29,098 bases of DNA from Actinocrinis sp046724665 (lineage in GTDB: Bacteria > Actinomycetota > Actinomycetes > Streptomycetales > Catenulisporaceae): positions 1 through 29,098 of the forward strand of contig JBKOWZ010000129.1 of the NCBI GenBank assembly GCA_046724665.1. Direction: 5' to 3'. The position numbers and the translations under genes are program-made. Below the pieces are notes generated by a model. That model was not told the DNA's origin and did no database searches. It was given only the letters and a program-made list of their open reading frames with translations. This document shows, piece after piece, positions 15,513 to 23,204 of the stretch; the stretch's first letter is position 1; each line of letters starts with the position of its first letter.

Positions 15513-16300
15513 CCGGGCCGCTCCAGGCGAAGCCGCCCAAGACGCGACCGGCCCAGAGCGAATCGTCCCGCGCGGATCGGTGGATCCGCCGATTCGCTCC
15601 CGCCCCCGACGCGCCCGCCACGCTGGTGTGCTTCCCGCACGCCGGAGGCTCGGCAAGCTTCTACGCGCCGCTGGCCCGCGCGCTGACCCCGGACTTCGAC
15701 GTGTTGACGCTCAACTATCCGGGCCGCGAGGCCCGCAGAGCCGAACCGGTCATCGACGACATCGCGCAACTCGCCGACCTGATCGCCGAGGTACTGCCCC
15801 CGTTCATCAGCGATCGCACATACGCCTTCTTCGGCCACAGCATGGGAGCGGTAGTAGCGTTCGAAGTAGCCCGCCGGCTTGAGCGCGCACAGGGAACCTC
15901 GCCGGCCATGCTGTGGGCCTCGGCCCGCCGCGCGCCCTCGATTCCCGACGGAACAAGCGTCCACCTGCTCGACGACGACGGCCTCGTCGCGGTGATGAAG
16001 CGGCTGAGCGGAACCCCGGCCACGCTGTTCGACGAGGAAGAGCTCATCCGCTGGGCGCTGCCGGCGGTCCGCGGCGACTACCGCGCGATCGAGACCTACC
16101 GCTGCGTCCCCGGCGCAACGGTCAGCTGTCCGATCTCGGTCCTCGTCGGCGACGACGATCCGATCACGTCGGTCGAGCAGGCCGCCGCCTGGCAGCGGCA
16201 CACGGCAGGCGAGTTCGCGCTGTGCGTACTTCCCGGCGGCCATTTCTACCTCGCCGACCACGGCGAACTCGTCGTCGCCCGCATCCGTGCGGTTGTCTAA
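15509..16300 (+). CDS. Type II thioesterase (alpha/beta hydrolase)
   Basis: A 263-residue thioesterase of the kind found beside polyketide and peptide synthases. Marks: CFPHAGGSASFYAPLA (oxyanion region, 41-56), LNYPGRE, the nucleophile elbow GHSMG with Ser111, the acid in VGDDDPIT (about 215-217) and His245 in PGGHFYL. It either removes stalled or wrong acyl groups from the ACP or releases the finished chain as a free acid. As no other release enzyme is visible, the second role is possible. The GTG at 15509 overlaps the KAS III stop (GTGA); the frame is open to a GTG at 15491. The first 30 residues are polar and not part of the fold. Confidence 0.92.
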   Translation: MTGPLQAKPPKTRPAQSESSRADRWIRRFAPAPDAPATLVCFPHAGGSASFYAPLARALTPDFDVLTLNYPGREARRAEPVIDDIAQLADLIAEVLPPFISDRTYAFFGHSMGAVVAFEVARRLERAQGTSPAMLWASARRAPSIPDGTSVHLLDDDGLVAVMKRLSGTPATLFDEEELIRWALPAVRGDYRAIETYRCVPGATVSCPISVLVGDDDPITSVEQAAAWQRHTAGEFALCVLPGGHFYLADHGELVVARIRAVV

Positions 16301-16316
16301 AACTCCTGGCTAGTTA

Positions 16317-16697
16317 TCACGAACCCGCCGACCACGGGTCCGGCCGGTAGACCGCCCAGGTCTTCGGGGTCTCGCAGACCTTCACGGCGGTCAGTTCCGG
16401 GTAGCGGTCGATCCAGGTCTCGTAGATCCACATCGCCAGGTTCTCCGCCGACGGCGACATCTCCATCGCCTCGTTGAGGTGTCGGTGGTCGAGGGTGTTG
16501 TCCACCCACTTCTTGAACTCGTCCAGGTCGGCGTAGTCGCGGACGAACCCGGCCTCGGTCAGGTTCTCGGTCGACGCCGACAGCTCCAGGACCACGACAT
16601 AGTTGTGGCCGTGCATCCGGGCGCACTTGTGCCAGGCGGGCAGCAGGTCAAGGACGTGGCTGGCCGAGAAGTGGAACTCCTTGCCGATCGTCAGCAC
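16317..16697 (-). CDS. 6-pyruvoyl-tetrahydropterin synthase / QueD family protein
   Basis: A 126-residue member of the PTPS/QueD family. Zinc ligands are H14 (FSASH), H29 and H31 (MHGHNY); C25 (KCARMHGH) is the usual catalytic cysteine; D70 and H71 (LDHRHLNE) complete the relay; E109 (VCETPKTWAVY) would hold the pterin ring. The GTG start has a strong GGAGGGAGG site about 8 nt upstream. The family converts dihydroneopterin triphosphate to 6-pyruvoyl-tetrahydropterin or to 6-carboxytetrahydropterin (queuosine/deazapurine path). No queE, queC or folE is in view, so the branch cannot be decided. It converges on the thioesterase gene with 16 bp between stops, and may be a cluster member or just a neighbour. 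Confidence 0.88.
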   Translation of the reverse strand: MLTIGKEFHFSASHVLDLLPAWHKCARMHGHNYVVVLELSASTENLTEAGFVRDYADLDEFKKWVDNTLDHRHLNEAMEMSPSAENLAMWIYETWIDRYPELTAVKVCETPKTWAVYRPDPWSAGS

Positions 16698-16747
16698 GCG
16701 GGGCGACCTCCCTCCTGGCGGCGGGCGGTTCGCCCGGTTCTCGCAAT

Positions 16748-19465
16748 CTACTGCGGCTCATGCGGGTGGGCGGCGGCTGCCGAGCTGAGGATCGCCCGGT
16801 TCAGCGCAACCTGTTCGAGGAAGCCGCGCCGCAGCCGGGCATCGCCGATGCGGTCGGCCTTGCCGCGCACGACGGCCCTGGCACGCTCCAGCATCTCGTC
16901 CGCCGCTTCGTGCGCACCAGTCGCACGCATCGCTTCGGCCGCGTGGAACAGCACTTCCTCGGTGCGCAGCGCGGGCATGTCGCCGACCTCCTCGAGGATC
17001 CGCACCGCCTGGAGGGCCGAGGACCGCGCGGCCGCCGCATCGCCGCGTAGCAGGCTGATCCGGCCGCGCAGCGAGAAGGCCGCGATCTCACTGCGGACCA
17101 TGCCGGTGCGCTGGCTCTCGACACAGGTATCGACCGCGAGCCGTTCCGCCTGGTCCAGCAGCTCTGGCCGCCGCGTTGCGGCCGCCAGTGACACCTCGGC
17201 GTAAAGGTTGCGCACGATCGGCACCAGGTTGACCAGCCAGGTCCGTTCGGTCTCCAACCAGCCGGCCTCGGCCAGGTCGAGCGCCGTGTCCAGGCGTTCG
17301 GGATCGGGATCGGGATCGGAATCGGCCGAGAGCACCACGGCGAGCAGCGCGGTGTTGTACGCGTGCCATCCGCTGTCCCCGCCGCGCTCGGCTTCGAGCG
17401 CGAGCGCCTCGGTCAGCGCCGCTTCGGCCTCCTGCCGCGCGCCGAGCGCGAGATGGACCTGGGCCAGGTAGTTGAGCGCTATCGGCAGTTCCGTGTTCAG
17501 CCGTTCCCCGCGCAGCCGCCGGGTGCACCGTTCCAGGCGCGCCAATGCCTCGCCGAGGCGCCCGGAATCGAAGAGGGTGACGCCCAGCTGCATCTCGCCG
17601 AGATTTCGCGCGTGCTGTATGACCGGATCGTTCCCCTCGCCGAGCGCCGGTTCCGACGCGTACATCCGTTCGGCTTCGAGCAGCTGGGCCAGGCCTTCGG
17701 CCAGATTGCGCTTCGACGCCTGGCGGCCGTACTCGACCGTCGCGACGAACAGCGCGATCGGATCGCCGAGCTCCCGGGCCCGCTCGACCGCCTCGCGCAG
17801 CTTCCGCAGCGACGGATCGAGCCCGCGAGTCGCCATCAGCGTCTTCCCCCGCAACAGCGTGGTGCGGGCGACCAGCGACGGCGAACCGCATCGCGCCGCG
17901 GCCTCCTCCGCCTCGGCGGCGAGCGCGTCGATGTCCGGCCCGCCCGCGGGGCGGTGCTGGCCGCGCCACCGCACCTCGGTCAGGGACAGCAGCAGCTCGA
18001 TCGCCTCCACGAGGCGCCGGTCCCGGCCGTCCCGGTCCGGCGGGATCGCGCGGGCCGCCGCGATGGCCACCTCGCAATGCCGCTCGGCCTCGGCGAAGGA
18101 CAGTCCGTCGGTCGCGGCCGACCGCGCCAGCGAGTAATGCGCCTCGGCGCTCGCCTCCGCGCACGGCGGCCCGCCGCGCTCCAGGTGCCGGGCGATCTCC
18201 AACCGCCGCTCCAGCGCCGACAGGCTCCACTCACCCGCCGTCAGCGCCGCGGCGACGAGCGCGTGCCGCGAGCGGCGCTGCTCGGCGGTCTGCAACTCGT
18301 ACACCACCTCGCTGAGCGCCGGATGCTCGAACCGGTAGCAGTCCGAGGCCTCATCCCGCGCCCAGGCCGGAAGCTGCTGCGCGACGATCAGCCGCTGCTC
18401 CCGTGCGATCCGGCGAAGCTGTTCGATGACCAGGTCGTGCGGTTCTCCGGCCGCTTCGGCGACGACGCGGGACATGAAGGTCGTGCCCTGTACCGCGGCC
18501 GTCTCGATCACGCGCCGGTCTCGGTCCTCAAGCGAGCGCAGCCGTTCCTCGACGAACTCGGCCAGGCTTTCCGGCAGCGCTATCTCGGTCCCCGCCTCCG
18601 GGGCCCACTCGTCCAGGCAGAGCGAGACGAAGAGCGGATGCCCGCCCGTCATCCCGGCCAGCCGCGCCGACAGCCCGGCAGGCGCCACCGGGTGACGGCG
18701 GCGAACCAGCTCGGCGACCGCGTCCCCGGGCAGTCCCGACAGCCATCGCCGGCGCAGCAGCCTGTCCGCCGTCCATCGGCGCAGCAGTTCATCGACCGTC
18801 GCGGCCTGGCCGTCCGGGGCGCCGCCGGTCGCGCGGCTGAGCACCAGCGCCAACGGCTCCGCCGCGATCCGCTTGAGCAGCATGTCCACGACGAGCAGGC
18901 TGCTGGGGTCCATGTACTGGACGTCATCGACGATCACCAGCGCGGGCGGGCCTGAGCGGGCCAGCGTGAGCAGCGCCTCCACGATTCGTACGGCCGCGGC
19001 CTGTTGAAACGGCAGCAGGCTGTCGAACGGCATCGACCCGGAACTGAGCGCGGCCTCGGTGGCCTCCCGCCCCGCCGTCCACACCGCTCCGAGCCCTGGC
19101 ACGATCGCCGAGAGCACGTCGGGCGCCGAACGCACAGCCCCGCGGCCCGCGCCCGCGAGCACCCGCCGCAGCCGCAACGAGTGCGACACCGTCGCGCTCT
19201 CCCGCAAAGCGAGCAGGACGTCCACCACGGGACCGTACGCCAGTCCGGCTCCGATGCCGGGCAGGCAGCGGACGAGCGCCACGCGTGGCCCGGTCCGACC
19301 GGGCTCCTGCGCGAGCTGCCGGGCGAAGTGGGCGAGCAGCGAGGACTTGCCGATGCCGGGCAGTCCCTCGACGAGGAGCGCCGCACCCCTGCCTTCGGTC
19401 AGCGCGTCCGCGATCGCCTGGAGCTCGGCGATGTCCTCGACGCGGTCAACGAAATCAGTAAGCAT
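16748..19465 (-). CDS. AAA-type ATPase with TPR-like repeats, LAL-regulator-like but without HTH
   Basis: A protein of 905 residues from the ATG at 19465 (921 if a GTG at 19513 is used). The Walker A motif is GLPGIGKSS (34-42) and Walker B is VIVDDVQYMD (177-186). Then comes the winged helix/lid typical of STAND ATPases (TGGHPLFVSLCLDEW), and from about 420 to the end a helical alpha-solenoid of TPR-like repeats. The arrangement is that of large ATP-binding LuxR (LAL) and SARP-related regulators, but the C terminus ends in ILSSAAAAHPHEPQ with no LuxR-type helix-turn-helix, so direct DNA binding is doubtful. A TACTGT -10-like box (minus strand, 19527-19522) fits either start: 8 nt before the GTG (leaderless) or a leader of about 48 nt. 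It might regulate the cluster through a partner protein. Confidence 0.8.
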   Translation of the reverse strand: MLTDFVDRVEDIAELQAIADALTEGRGAALLVEGLPGIGKSSLLAHFARQLAQEPGRTGPRVALVRCLPGIGAGLAYGPVVDVLLALRESATVSHSLRLRRVLAGAGRGAVRSAPDVLSAIVPGLGAVWTAGREATEAALSSGSMPFDSLLPFQQAAAVRIVEALLTLARSGPPALVIVDDVQYMDPSSLLVVDMLLKRIAAEPLALVLSRATGGAPDGQAATVDELLRRWTADRLLRRRWLSGLPGDAVAELVRRRHPVAPAGLSARLAGMTGGHPLFVSLCLDEWAPEAGTEIALPESLAEFVEERLRSLEDRDRRVIETAAVQGTTFMSRVVAEAAGEPHDLVIEQLRRIAREQRLIVAQQLPAWARDEASDCYRFEHPALSEVVYELQTAEQRRSRHALVAAALTAGEWSLSALERRLEIARHLERGGPPCAEASAEAHYSLARSAATDGLSFAEAERHCEVAIAAARAIPPDRDGRDRRLVEAIELLLSLTEVRWRGQHRPAGGPDIDALAAEAEEAAARCGSPSLVARTTLLRGKTLMATRGLDPSLRKLREAVERARELGDPIALFVATVEYGRQASKRNLAEGLAQLLEAERMYASEPALGEGNDPVIQHARNLGEMQLGVTLFDSGRLGEALARLERCTRRLRGERLNTELPIALNYLAQVHLALGARQEAEAALTEALALEAERGGDSGWHAYNTALLAVVLSADSDPDPDPERLDTALDLAEAGWLETERTWLVNLVPIVRNLYAEVSLAAATRRPELLDQAERLAVDTCVESQRTGMVRSEIAAFSLRGRISLLRGDAAAARSSALQAVRILEEVGDMPALRTEEVLFHAAEAMRATGAHEAADEMLERARAVVRGKADRIGDARLRRGFLEQVALNRAILSSAAAAHPHEPQ

Positions 19466-19756
19466 CAAACCCCGCTCGCGATAGGAGCCCGGCACCCGGG
19501 TACCGCAAATCACCGAACGTTACAGTACCCTGCGACGAAGTGCGCCGTCGGCGCGGTCGGCGGGCCGCACTGCGGTGAGTTCGGCCCCGTGCACAGCGGC
19601 GCCAGTCCAAGGTACCGGCTGACGGTGCGCACGCACGGCTGGCTCGGTGATCGGCGGGTCATGTCGGCCGCCGGACTCTGGAGCGCCGCGGCTCGGCGCA
19701 AAACGGCGTGAGCCGTATTTTCCGCCACGATCGGCGATCAGCCGTAGGCTCGATCC
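19466..19756. other. Intergenic region between the ATPase gene and the small gene at 19757
   Basis: It holds the 5' end of the ATPase transcript and two -10-like boxes facing apart (TACTGT on the minus strand at 19527-19522; TAGGCT on the plus strand at 19745-19750). In the middle (about 19560-19700) I see no gene or repeat that I can support. Confidence 0.45.
19745..19750 (+). promoter_or_regulatory. -10-like box TAGGCT for a possibly leaderless gene
   Basis: It ends 6 nt before the ATG at 19757, where no Shine-Dalgarno is present. This spacing would start the transcript at or near the ATG, as in the many leaderless mRNAs of actinomycetes. No good -35 box is seen. Confidence 0.4.
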
Positions 19757-20029
19757 ATGAGCAATCTGAACTCAGTGATCAATCGCCATGACGAAGCGCT
19801 CACGGAGCTTGGCGTCAAGCAGCGACGGCTCGCCGATGTCCTGCGACAGGCAGAGAATCAGCCGGACCGTGAGAATAGGACGCGCTCCGCCGAGCATGCC
19901 GCCGCGGACCGGGCGATGCGCGACGCCTGCCATGAATGGTTGCAGGCCAGTGACCAATACATCGGCGCGTTGCCCACGATCCGGCACCACTGGCGCACGG
20001 AGAACTCCATAGCCGGGAACGAGAACTGA
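19757..20029 (+). CDS. Small hypothetical protein, helical (90 aa)
   Basis: I do not recognise a family. The 90 residues are polar and mostly alpha-helical in character (LTELGVKQRRLADVLRQAEN, then AAADRAMRDACHEWLQASDQYIGAL), with no membrane segment or signal peptide. Codon choice is less extreme at the third base than in the cluster genes, but the frame is coherent. The TAGGCT box just upstream supports expression from this ATG. The next small gene (20157) has the same general character (charged helices, similar size), and the two may be functionally linked. Confidence 0.6.
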   Translation: MSNLNSVINRHDEALTELGVKQRRLADVLRQAENQPDRENRTRSAEHAAADRAMRDACHEWLQASDQYIGALPTIRHHWRTENSIAGNEN

Positions 20030-20109
20030 TCGTCTGATCATATGATCGCGGCCGATCGGCCGCGCCGCGTCGCCGGCGTGCCCGCGGGAGAAAGAATCGG
20101 AACTGACGA

Positions 20110-20122
20110 TCACGAATCGTGA
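20110..20122. promoter_or_regulatory. Inverted repeat TCACG-AAT-CGTGA upstream of the gene at 20157
   Basis: Perfect 5-bp arms, 12 bp upstream of the -10-like box TAGAGT (20134-20139), so overlapping the expected -35 area. Possible operator. Confidence 0.3.
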
Positions 20123-20156
20123 CCATCGGCATGTAGAGTGAAAGCCACGCCTCATC

Positions 20157-20573
20157 GTGTGGCGCAGCAGTCTCGCCCGTGCGAGAAGATCGGCGGTCCT
20201 CATGGACGCCCTCCCATCAGCAGTCGATGCCCATCCAAGTCAGAGCGGCAGCGGGCTGCGGCACGGTGGATCCGGGTCCGCTCACCCATCGACTGCTCAT
20301 GAACGGTCAGCCGAGAGCCGTGATCAACTCGTCGCGCGGCGCCGAGCGGCCCAGCGCGCGTGGCGCCGTGCGTGCGAGCGTACGGAACGGGCCACGCAGT
20401 ACCTTCGCGCCGCGCTGAACGCGCCAGTCTCCTCCTCCGCCGTCACGGCCAGTGAATGCCTGGAGCATGCGCAGCGCGGGGAGCGGCGGGCGCGCACCTC
20501 CTACTACCGCGTGGCCGAGGAGACCGGAGCGCTGCTGGGCAGACTCGAGCGCACGGACGCCGGGGTCGTCTGA
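20157..20573 (+). CDS. Small hypothetical protein, helical and basic
   Basis: The frame has strong actinomycete third-position GC from about 20319 to the stop, so it is real coding DNA. The start is uncertain: a GTG at 20157 (138 residues) lies 18 nt after a TAGAGT -10-like box, while an ATG at 20202 (123 residues) lacks a clear ribosome site. The N-terminal third is serine- and histidine-rich and probably disordered. The C-terminal two thirds are charged helices (RDQLVARRRAAQRAWRRACE; ECLEHAQRGERRARTSYYRV). There is no recognised domain, membrane segment or signal. Confidence 0.6.
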   Translation: MWRSSLARARRSAVLMDALPSAVDAHPSQSGSGLRHGGSGSAHPSTAHERSAESRDQLVARRRAAQRAWRRACERTERATQYLRAALNAPVSSSAVTASECLEHAQRGERRARTSYYRVAEETGALLGRLERTDAGVV

Positions 20574-20753
20574 CCTGCGGGCTCGCTTCGTTCGGCGCGT
20601 TGCCTGTGAAACGGGCTGACCGTCGCTGCCAGGTGTGCGGCAAGCGCCATGCACCCGCCGCGACCGCGCAGAACGTCGCCGGATCGGCCACGGGGCCGAA
20701 GTCTGAGACCACTTCACAGCGGATGCTCGGTATCAAGGATCCCCACGAAGGAG

Positions 20754-21098
20754 ATGGTCGGGTTGGGACGCAATAGCGGTCGGCTGCGCAGGGCATGGAC
20801 CGGCGGCGGCCCGGTGGGTGACACCACTCGGGGCCTGTCGGCTGAACGAGTCCAGGTCGATTACTACTGCGCCCGAGGCCACCGCTACAAGCCGAGTTTC
20901 GCCGTCCAGGCGGCGATACCGGAGGTCTGGGCCTGTCCGCACTGTGGCCTGCTTGCGGGACGCGACCGGGACAACCCCCCGGTCGAAGAGACCGTCGCGC
21001 CTTACAAGACGCACCTGGCCTGTGTCCGGGAACGCCGCAGCGACACGGAGGCCGAGACCCTGCTCAACGAGGCCTTGGCCAGGTTACGCGGCTCCTAG
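20754..21098 (+). CDS. rbpA: RNA polymerase-binding protein RbpA family
   Basis: A 114-residue RbpA-type protein, an actinobacterial factor that binds RNA polymerase and the principal sigma factors and stabilises the open promoter complex. The core domain has the zinc-type set C39, H43, C61 and C64 (YYCARGHR...WACPHCG), at the same spacing as in the described RbpA. Then come the linker (RDRDNPPVEETVAPYKTHL) and the sigma-interacting helix (RERRSDTEAETLLNEALARL). The N terminus (NSGRLRRAWTGGGPVGD) differs from that of the main streptomycete RbpA, so this may be a second paralogue. GAAGGAG abuts the ATG at 20754; a TTG at 20763 has better spacing and could be the true start. The fourth codon from the end is TTA. 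Confidence 0.88.
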   Translation: MVGLGRNSGRLRRAWTGGGPVGDTTRGLSAERVQVDYYCARGHRYKPSFAVQAAIPEVWACPHCGLLAGRDRDNPPVEETVAPYKTHLACVRERRSDTEAETLLNEALARLRGS

Positions 21099-21182
21099 AC
21101 GCCGGTCGGCGAGGGCTTCGCCGCCCGGACGTCCGCGGGTAAATCACACGGCCGGCTTTCCAAGCAGGGCTGTCCAGCTAGA

Positions 21183-21213
21183 GGCCGCAGACTCGGCGGT
21201 CCGAGTCCCGGCC
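21183..21213. terminator. Stem-loop downstream of rbpA
   Basis: GACTCGG and CCGAGTC (7 bp) close a CGGT loop, with an outer GGCCG/CGGCC 5-bp extension after a small bulge. It lies 85 nt after the rbpA stop and 31 nt before the glycosyltransferase start, so it may end the rbpA transcript or shape the leader of the next gene. Confidence 0.5.
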
Positions 21214-21243
21214 GTCCGTCCACGCACCTTGAGGTCAGCATCA

Positions 21244-22404
21244 GTGGTCGAATACGCGTTCTTGAGCGCATTTCCGCCGACGGAGTCCGGGGGCGCCGCG
21301 TTCTACGCGGCGCTGATGAACCACCTGGAAGACCCGGCAGCGGGTGAACACTGCGGCGTTGTTCCCGTGGTTGACGGTCCCTTCCCGCGCACCCAACACG
21401 ACCGGGCTGTGCGCTTGATCAACGGCCAACCGTTCGGCGCGCTGCGCGTGGCGAGCGCGCTCAACCGGTTCGACGTCGCGGTCGTGCAGGTAGACGAAGG
21501 GCTCTACGGCGGTCTGGACGGCGACGACCTGCTGCGCGTGCTCGACGGCGTCACCGTCCCGGTGATCGCGGTTCTGCACACGGTGGCGACGGCTCCGACG
21601 CCGCATCGGCGCTTCGTGGTGCAACGGATCATGGACGCGGCGGCGGCTGTGGTGGTGCTCTCGCATAGCGCCGCCCGCGCACTGCTCGATGTCTACCCGG
21701 TGGGCGCGGAGCGTGTCGCCGTGATCCCGCACGGCGCCGTCATGGGCGAGATAGCGCGCCCGGCGGGCGCGGGTGCGGGGCCGCCCACGATCCTGACCTG
21801 GGGACTGCTCGGCCCGCGCAAGGGGATCGAGTGGGCCATCGCCGCGCTCGCTCAGCTGCGTGACCTGCGCCCCCTGCCCCGATACCGCGTCGTCGGGCGC
21901 ACCGATCCGCGGATAGCGGCGCAGTACGGGGAGTCCTACCGCGGCTTTCTGTACGAGCGGGTCCGCTCCTCGGGAACGGCCGACGTCGTGGAGTTCGATC
22001 CCGCATACCGGGAGTCCGGCCCGCTGGTTTCCATGGTGCACGGCGCGGACCTGGTGCTGCTGCCCTACGACAGTCCGCAGCAGTTGGTCTCCGGCGTACT
22101 GAGCGAGGCGGTCGCGGCGCGCCGCCCGGTGGTCGCCACCGATTTCCCGCATGCACGGGAACTGCTCGCCGGGGGAGCCGGCCTGGTGGTTCCGCGACGC
22201 GACCCTGAGGCGATGGCGCGTGCGGTGCGCCGTGTCCTGACCGAGCCGGGTCTGGCCGAGGCGTTGACGGCACGCTGCGGCGACCTCGCGCGGGCGCTCG
22301 ACTGGCGCGCCGTCGCCGACAGCTACCGGGCGCTGGCCATGGATGTTCTCAGCACGCCGCCGGAATACCGCGGCCGCACAGGCGGCCCGGACCTGCGTCG
22401 CTGA
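21244..22404 (+). CDS. GT4-type glycosyltransferase, diverged paralogue
   Basis: A 386-residue GT-B glycosyltransferase. The GTG at 21244 was chosen because from there the protein (VVEYAFLSAFPP) lines up residue by residue with the paralogue at 26368-27504 (MVNYGFLSTFPP). The C-terminal nucleotide-sugar half is intact: ILTWGLLGPRKGIEWAI, YRVVGRTDP, VLLPYDSPQQLVSGVLSEAV and FPHARELLAGGAGLVV. The N-terminal acceptor half has changed at conserved points: PPTQCGLATF is PPTESGGAAF, and the QHEYG signature at 82-86 is QVDEG. It stands alone on the plus strand, away from the GH130 operon. It probably transfers a sugar to an acceptor different from the paralogue's, or has lost activity. Confidence 0.85.
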   Translation: MVEYAFLSAFPPTESGGAAFYAALMNHLEDPAAGEHCGVVPVVDGPFPRTQHDRAVRLINGQPFGALRVASALNRFDVAVVQVDEGLYGGLDGDDLLRVLDGVTVPVIAVLHTVATAPTPHRRFVVQRIMDAAAAVVVLSHSAARALLDVYPVGAERVAVIPHGAVMGEIARPAGAGAGPPTILTWGLLGPRKGIEWAIAALAQLRDLRPLPRYRVVGRTDPRIAAQYGESYRGFLYERVRSSGTADVVEFDPAYRESGPLVSMVHGADLVLLPYDSPQQLVSGVLSEAVAARRPVVATDFPHARELLAGGAGLVVPRRDPEAMARAVRRVLTEPGLAEALTARCGDLARALDWRAVADSYRALAMDVLSTPPEYRGRTGGPDLRR

Positions 22405-22426
22405 AGGCGATCGGCCCCGAGCCGGA

Positions 22427-22915
22427 TCACGCGGCCGATGCGATGGGGCGCGCGGACAGGCGAGTCATCCGCTCCGTCCCGATGCGGCAGTACTCCAAGA
22501 TCTCTTGAGCGCCGAGGCCGCTCGGGTGGATGGACATCGCGAGTGCGGTCATGGCGGGTCGCGCGCCGACCTGCGGTGGAATGACCAGCAGTTGTAGGCG
22601 CTCATGGTGGCTGACCATGACGACGATCACGTGGCTGACGTCCGTGTACCGCTCGACACGTACCACGTGTCCGGCCATCGTGATTTGGTGCGGCAAATCC
22701 TCCCAAGCCGGTTCGCTGACGGCTAGGCGCAGGATCGTGCCATAGCGTGCGTTCAATCCGGTGATCAGGTCGGGCAGCTGTGTCCGGGCGTTGCGCGAGC
22801 GCGGCCACCACCCGCCGTCCAGACCGTCGTGGCCGGCGCCACGGCGATTCAGAACCAGCCGTGCCTGCTGGTCTGAGAAGGGGAGGATATGCACTGGATC
22901 AGTGGAGTGGGCCAT
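22427..22915 (-). CDS. DUF5994-like protein
   Basis: A 162-residue protein resembling the actinobacterial DUF5994 family, of unknown function: RLVLNRRGAGHDGLDGGWWPRSRN, then LPDLITGLNARYG, AWEDLPHQI, and LQLLVIPPQV. The ATG at 22915 is where similarity begins; the open frame continues upstream but lies antisense-like over the cold-shock gene and is not coding there. No membrane segment or signal peptide. It is last in a short minus-strand set after the cold-shock gene (46 bp gap) and converges on the glycosyltransferase at 21244-22404. Confidence 0.78.
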   Translation of the reverse strand: MAHSTDPVHILPFSDQQARLVLNRRGAGHDGLDGGWWPRSRNARTQLPDLITGLNARYGTILRLAVSEPAWEDLPHQITMAGHVVRVERYTDVSHVIVVMVSHHERLQLLVIPPQVGARPAMTALAMSIHPSGLGAQEILEYCRIGTERMTRLSARPIASAA

Positions 22916-22961
22916 CGCGGGATTTGCCCTGCCGTGTCTTAGGTTGCGCGCCTGTCCCCGC

Positions 22962-23183
22962 TCACGCACTGGAACGTGTCTCCAGCAGGGTGAGATTGGC
23001 CGCGAAGGGGCGCTCCCCGTCCTGGGCGAGGTCGAAGGAGACGCGGGCACCGTCCGTGAGCGAGGTGAGGTTGGCCGCCTCCAGGGCCGACATGTGCAGG
23101 AAGACATCCCGGCCGCCTGCGTCCGGGGCGATGAATCCGTAGTGTTTGGAAGCGTTGAACCACATGACCGTGCCAGTTGCCAT
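22962..23183 (-). CDS. Cold-shock-domain protein with altered RNP1
   Basis: A 73-residue CspA-type OB-fold protein: MATGTVMWFNASKHYGFI, then DVFLHMSALEAA and DGARVSFDLAQ, ending ANLTLLETR. These proteins bind single-stranded RNA or DNA. In RNP1 the usual KGFGFI or KGYGFI reads KHYGFI (His14), and RNP2 reads VFLHMSAL instead of VFVHFSAI, so one aromatic stacking residue is methionine. The ATG at 23183 has an AAGGA at normal distance; an ATG two codons upstream (23189) is too close to the same site. It lies 21 bp after the 63-residue gene, apparently in one transcript. The altered residues suggest a specialised rather than housekeeping cold-shock protein. Confidence 0.88.
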   Translation of the reverse strand: MATGTVMWFNASKHYGFIAPDAGGRDVFLHMSALEAANLTSLTDGARVSFDLAQDGERPFAANLTLLETRSSA

Positions 23184-23204
23184 TGCCATCCTTGTCTGCC
23201 TGTA

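Noticed and set aside
17363..18955. 530-residue plus-strand open frame inside the ATPase gene
   Set aside because: Shadow frame with no motif; the minus strand has Walker A/B and TPR-like sequence.
21150..21215. tRNA-like sequence (GGTCCGAGTCC resembling a T-arm) between rbpA and the glycosyltransferase
   Set aside because: No matching acceptor stem, D-arm or anticodon arm can be folded; the GACTCGG/CCGAGTC stem explains it as a simple hairpin.
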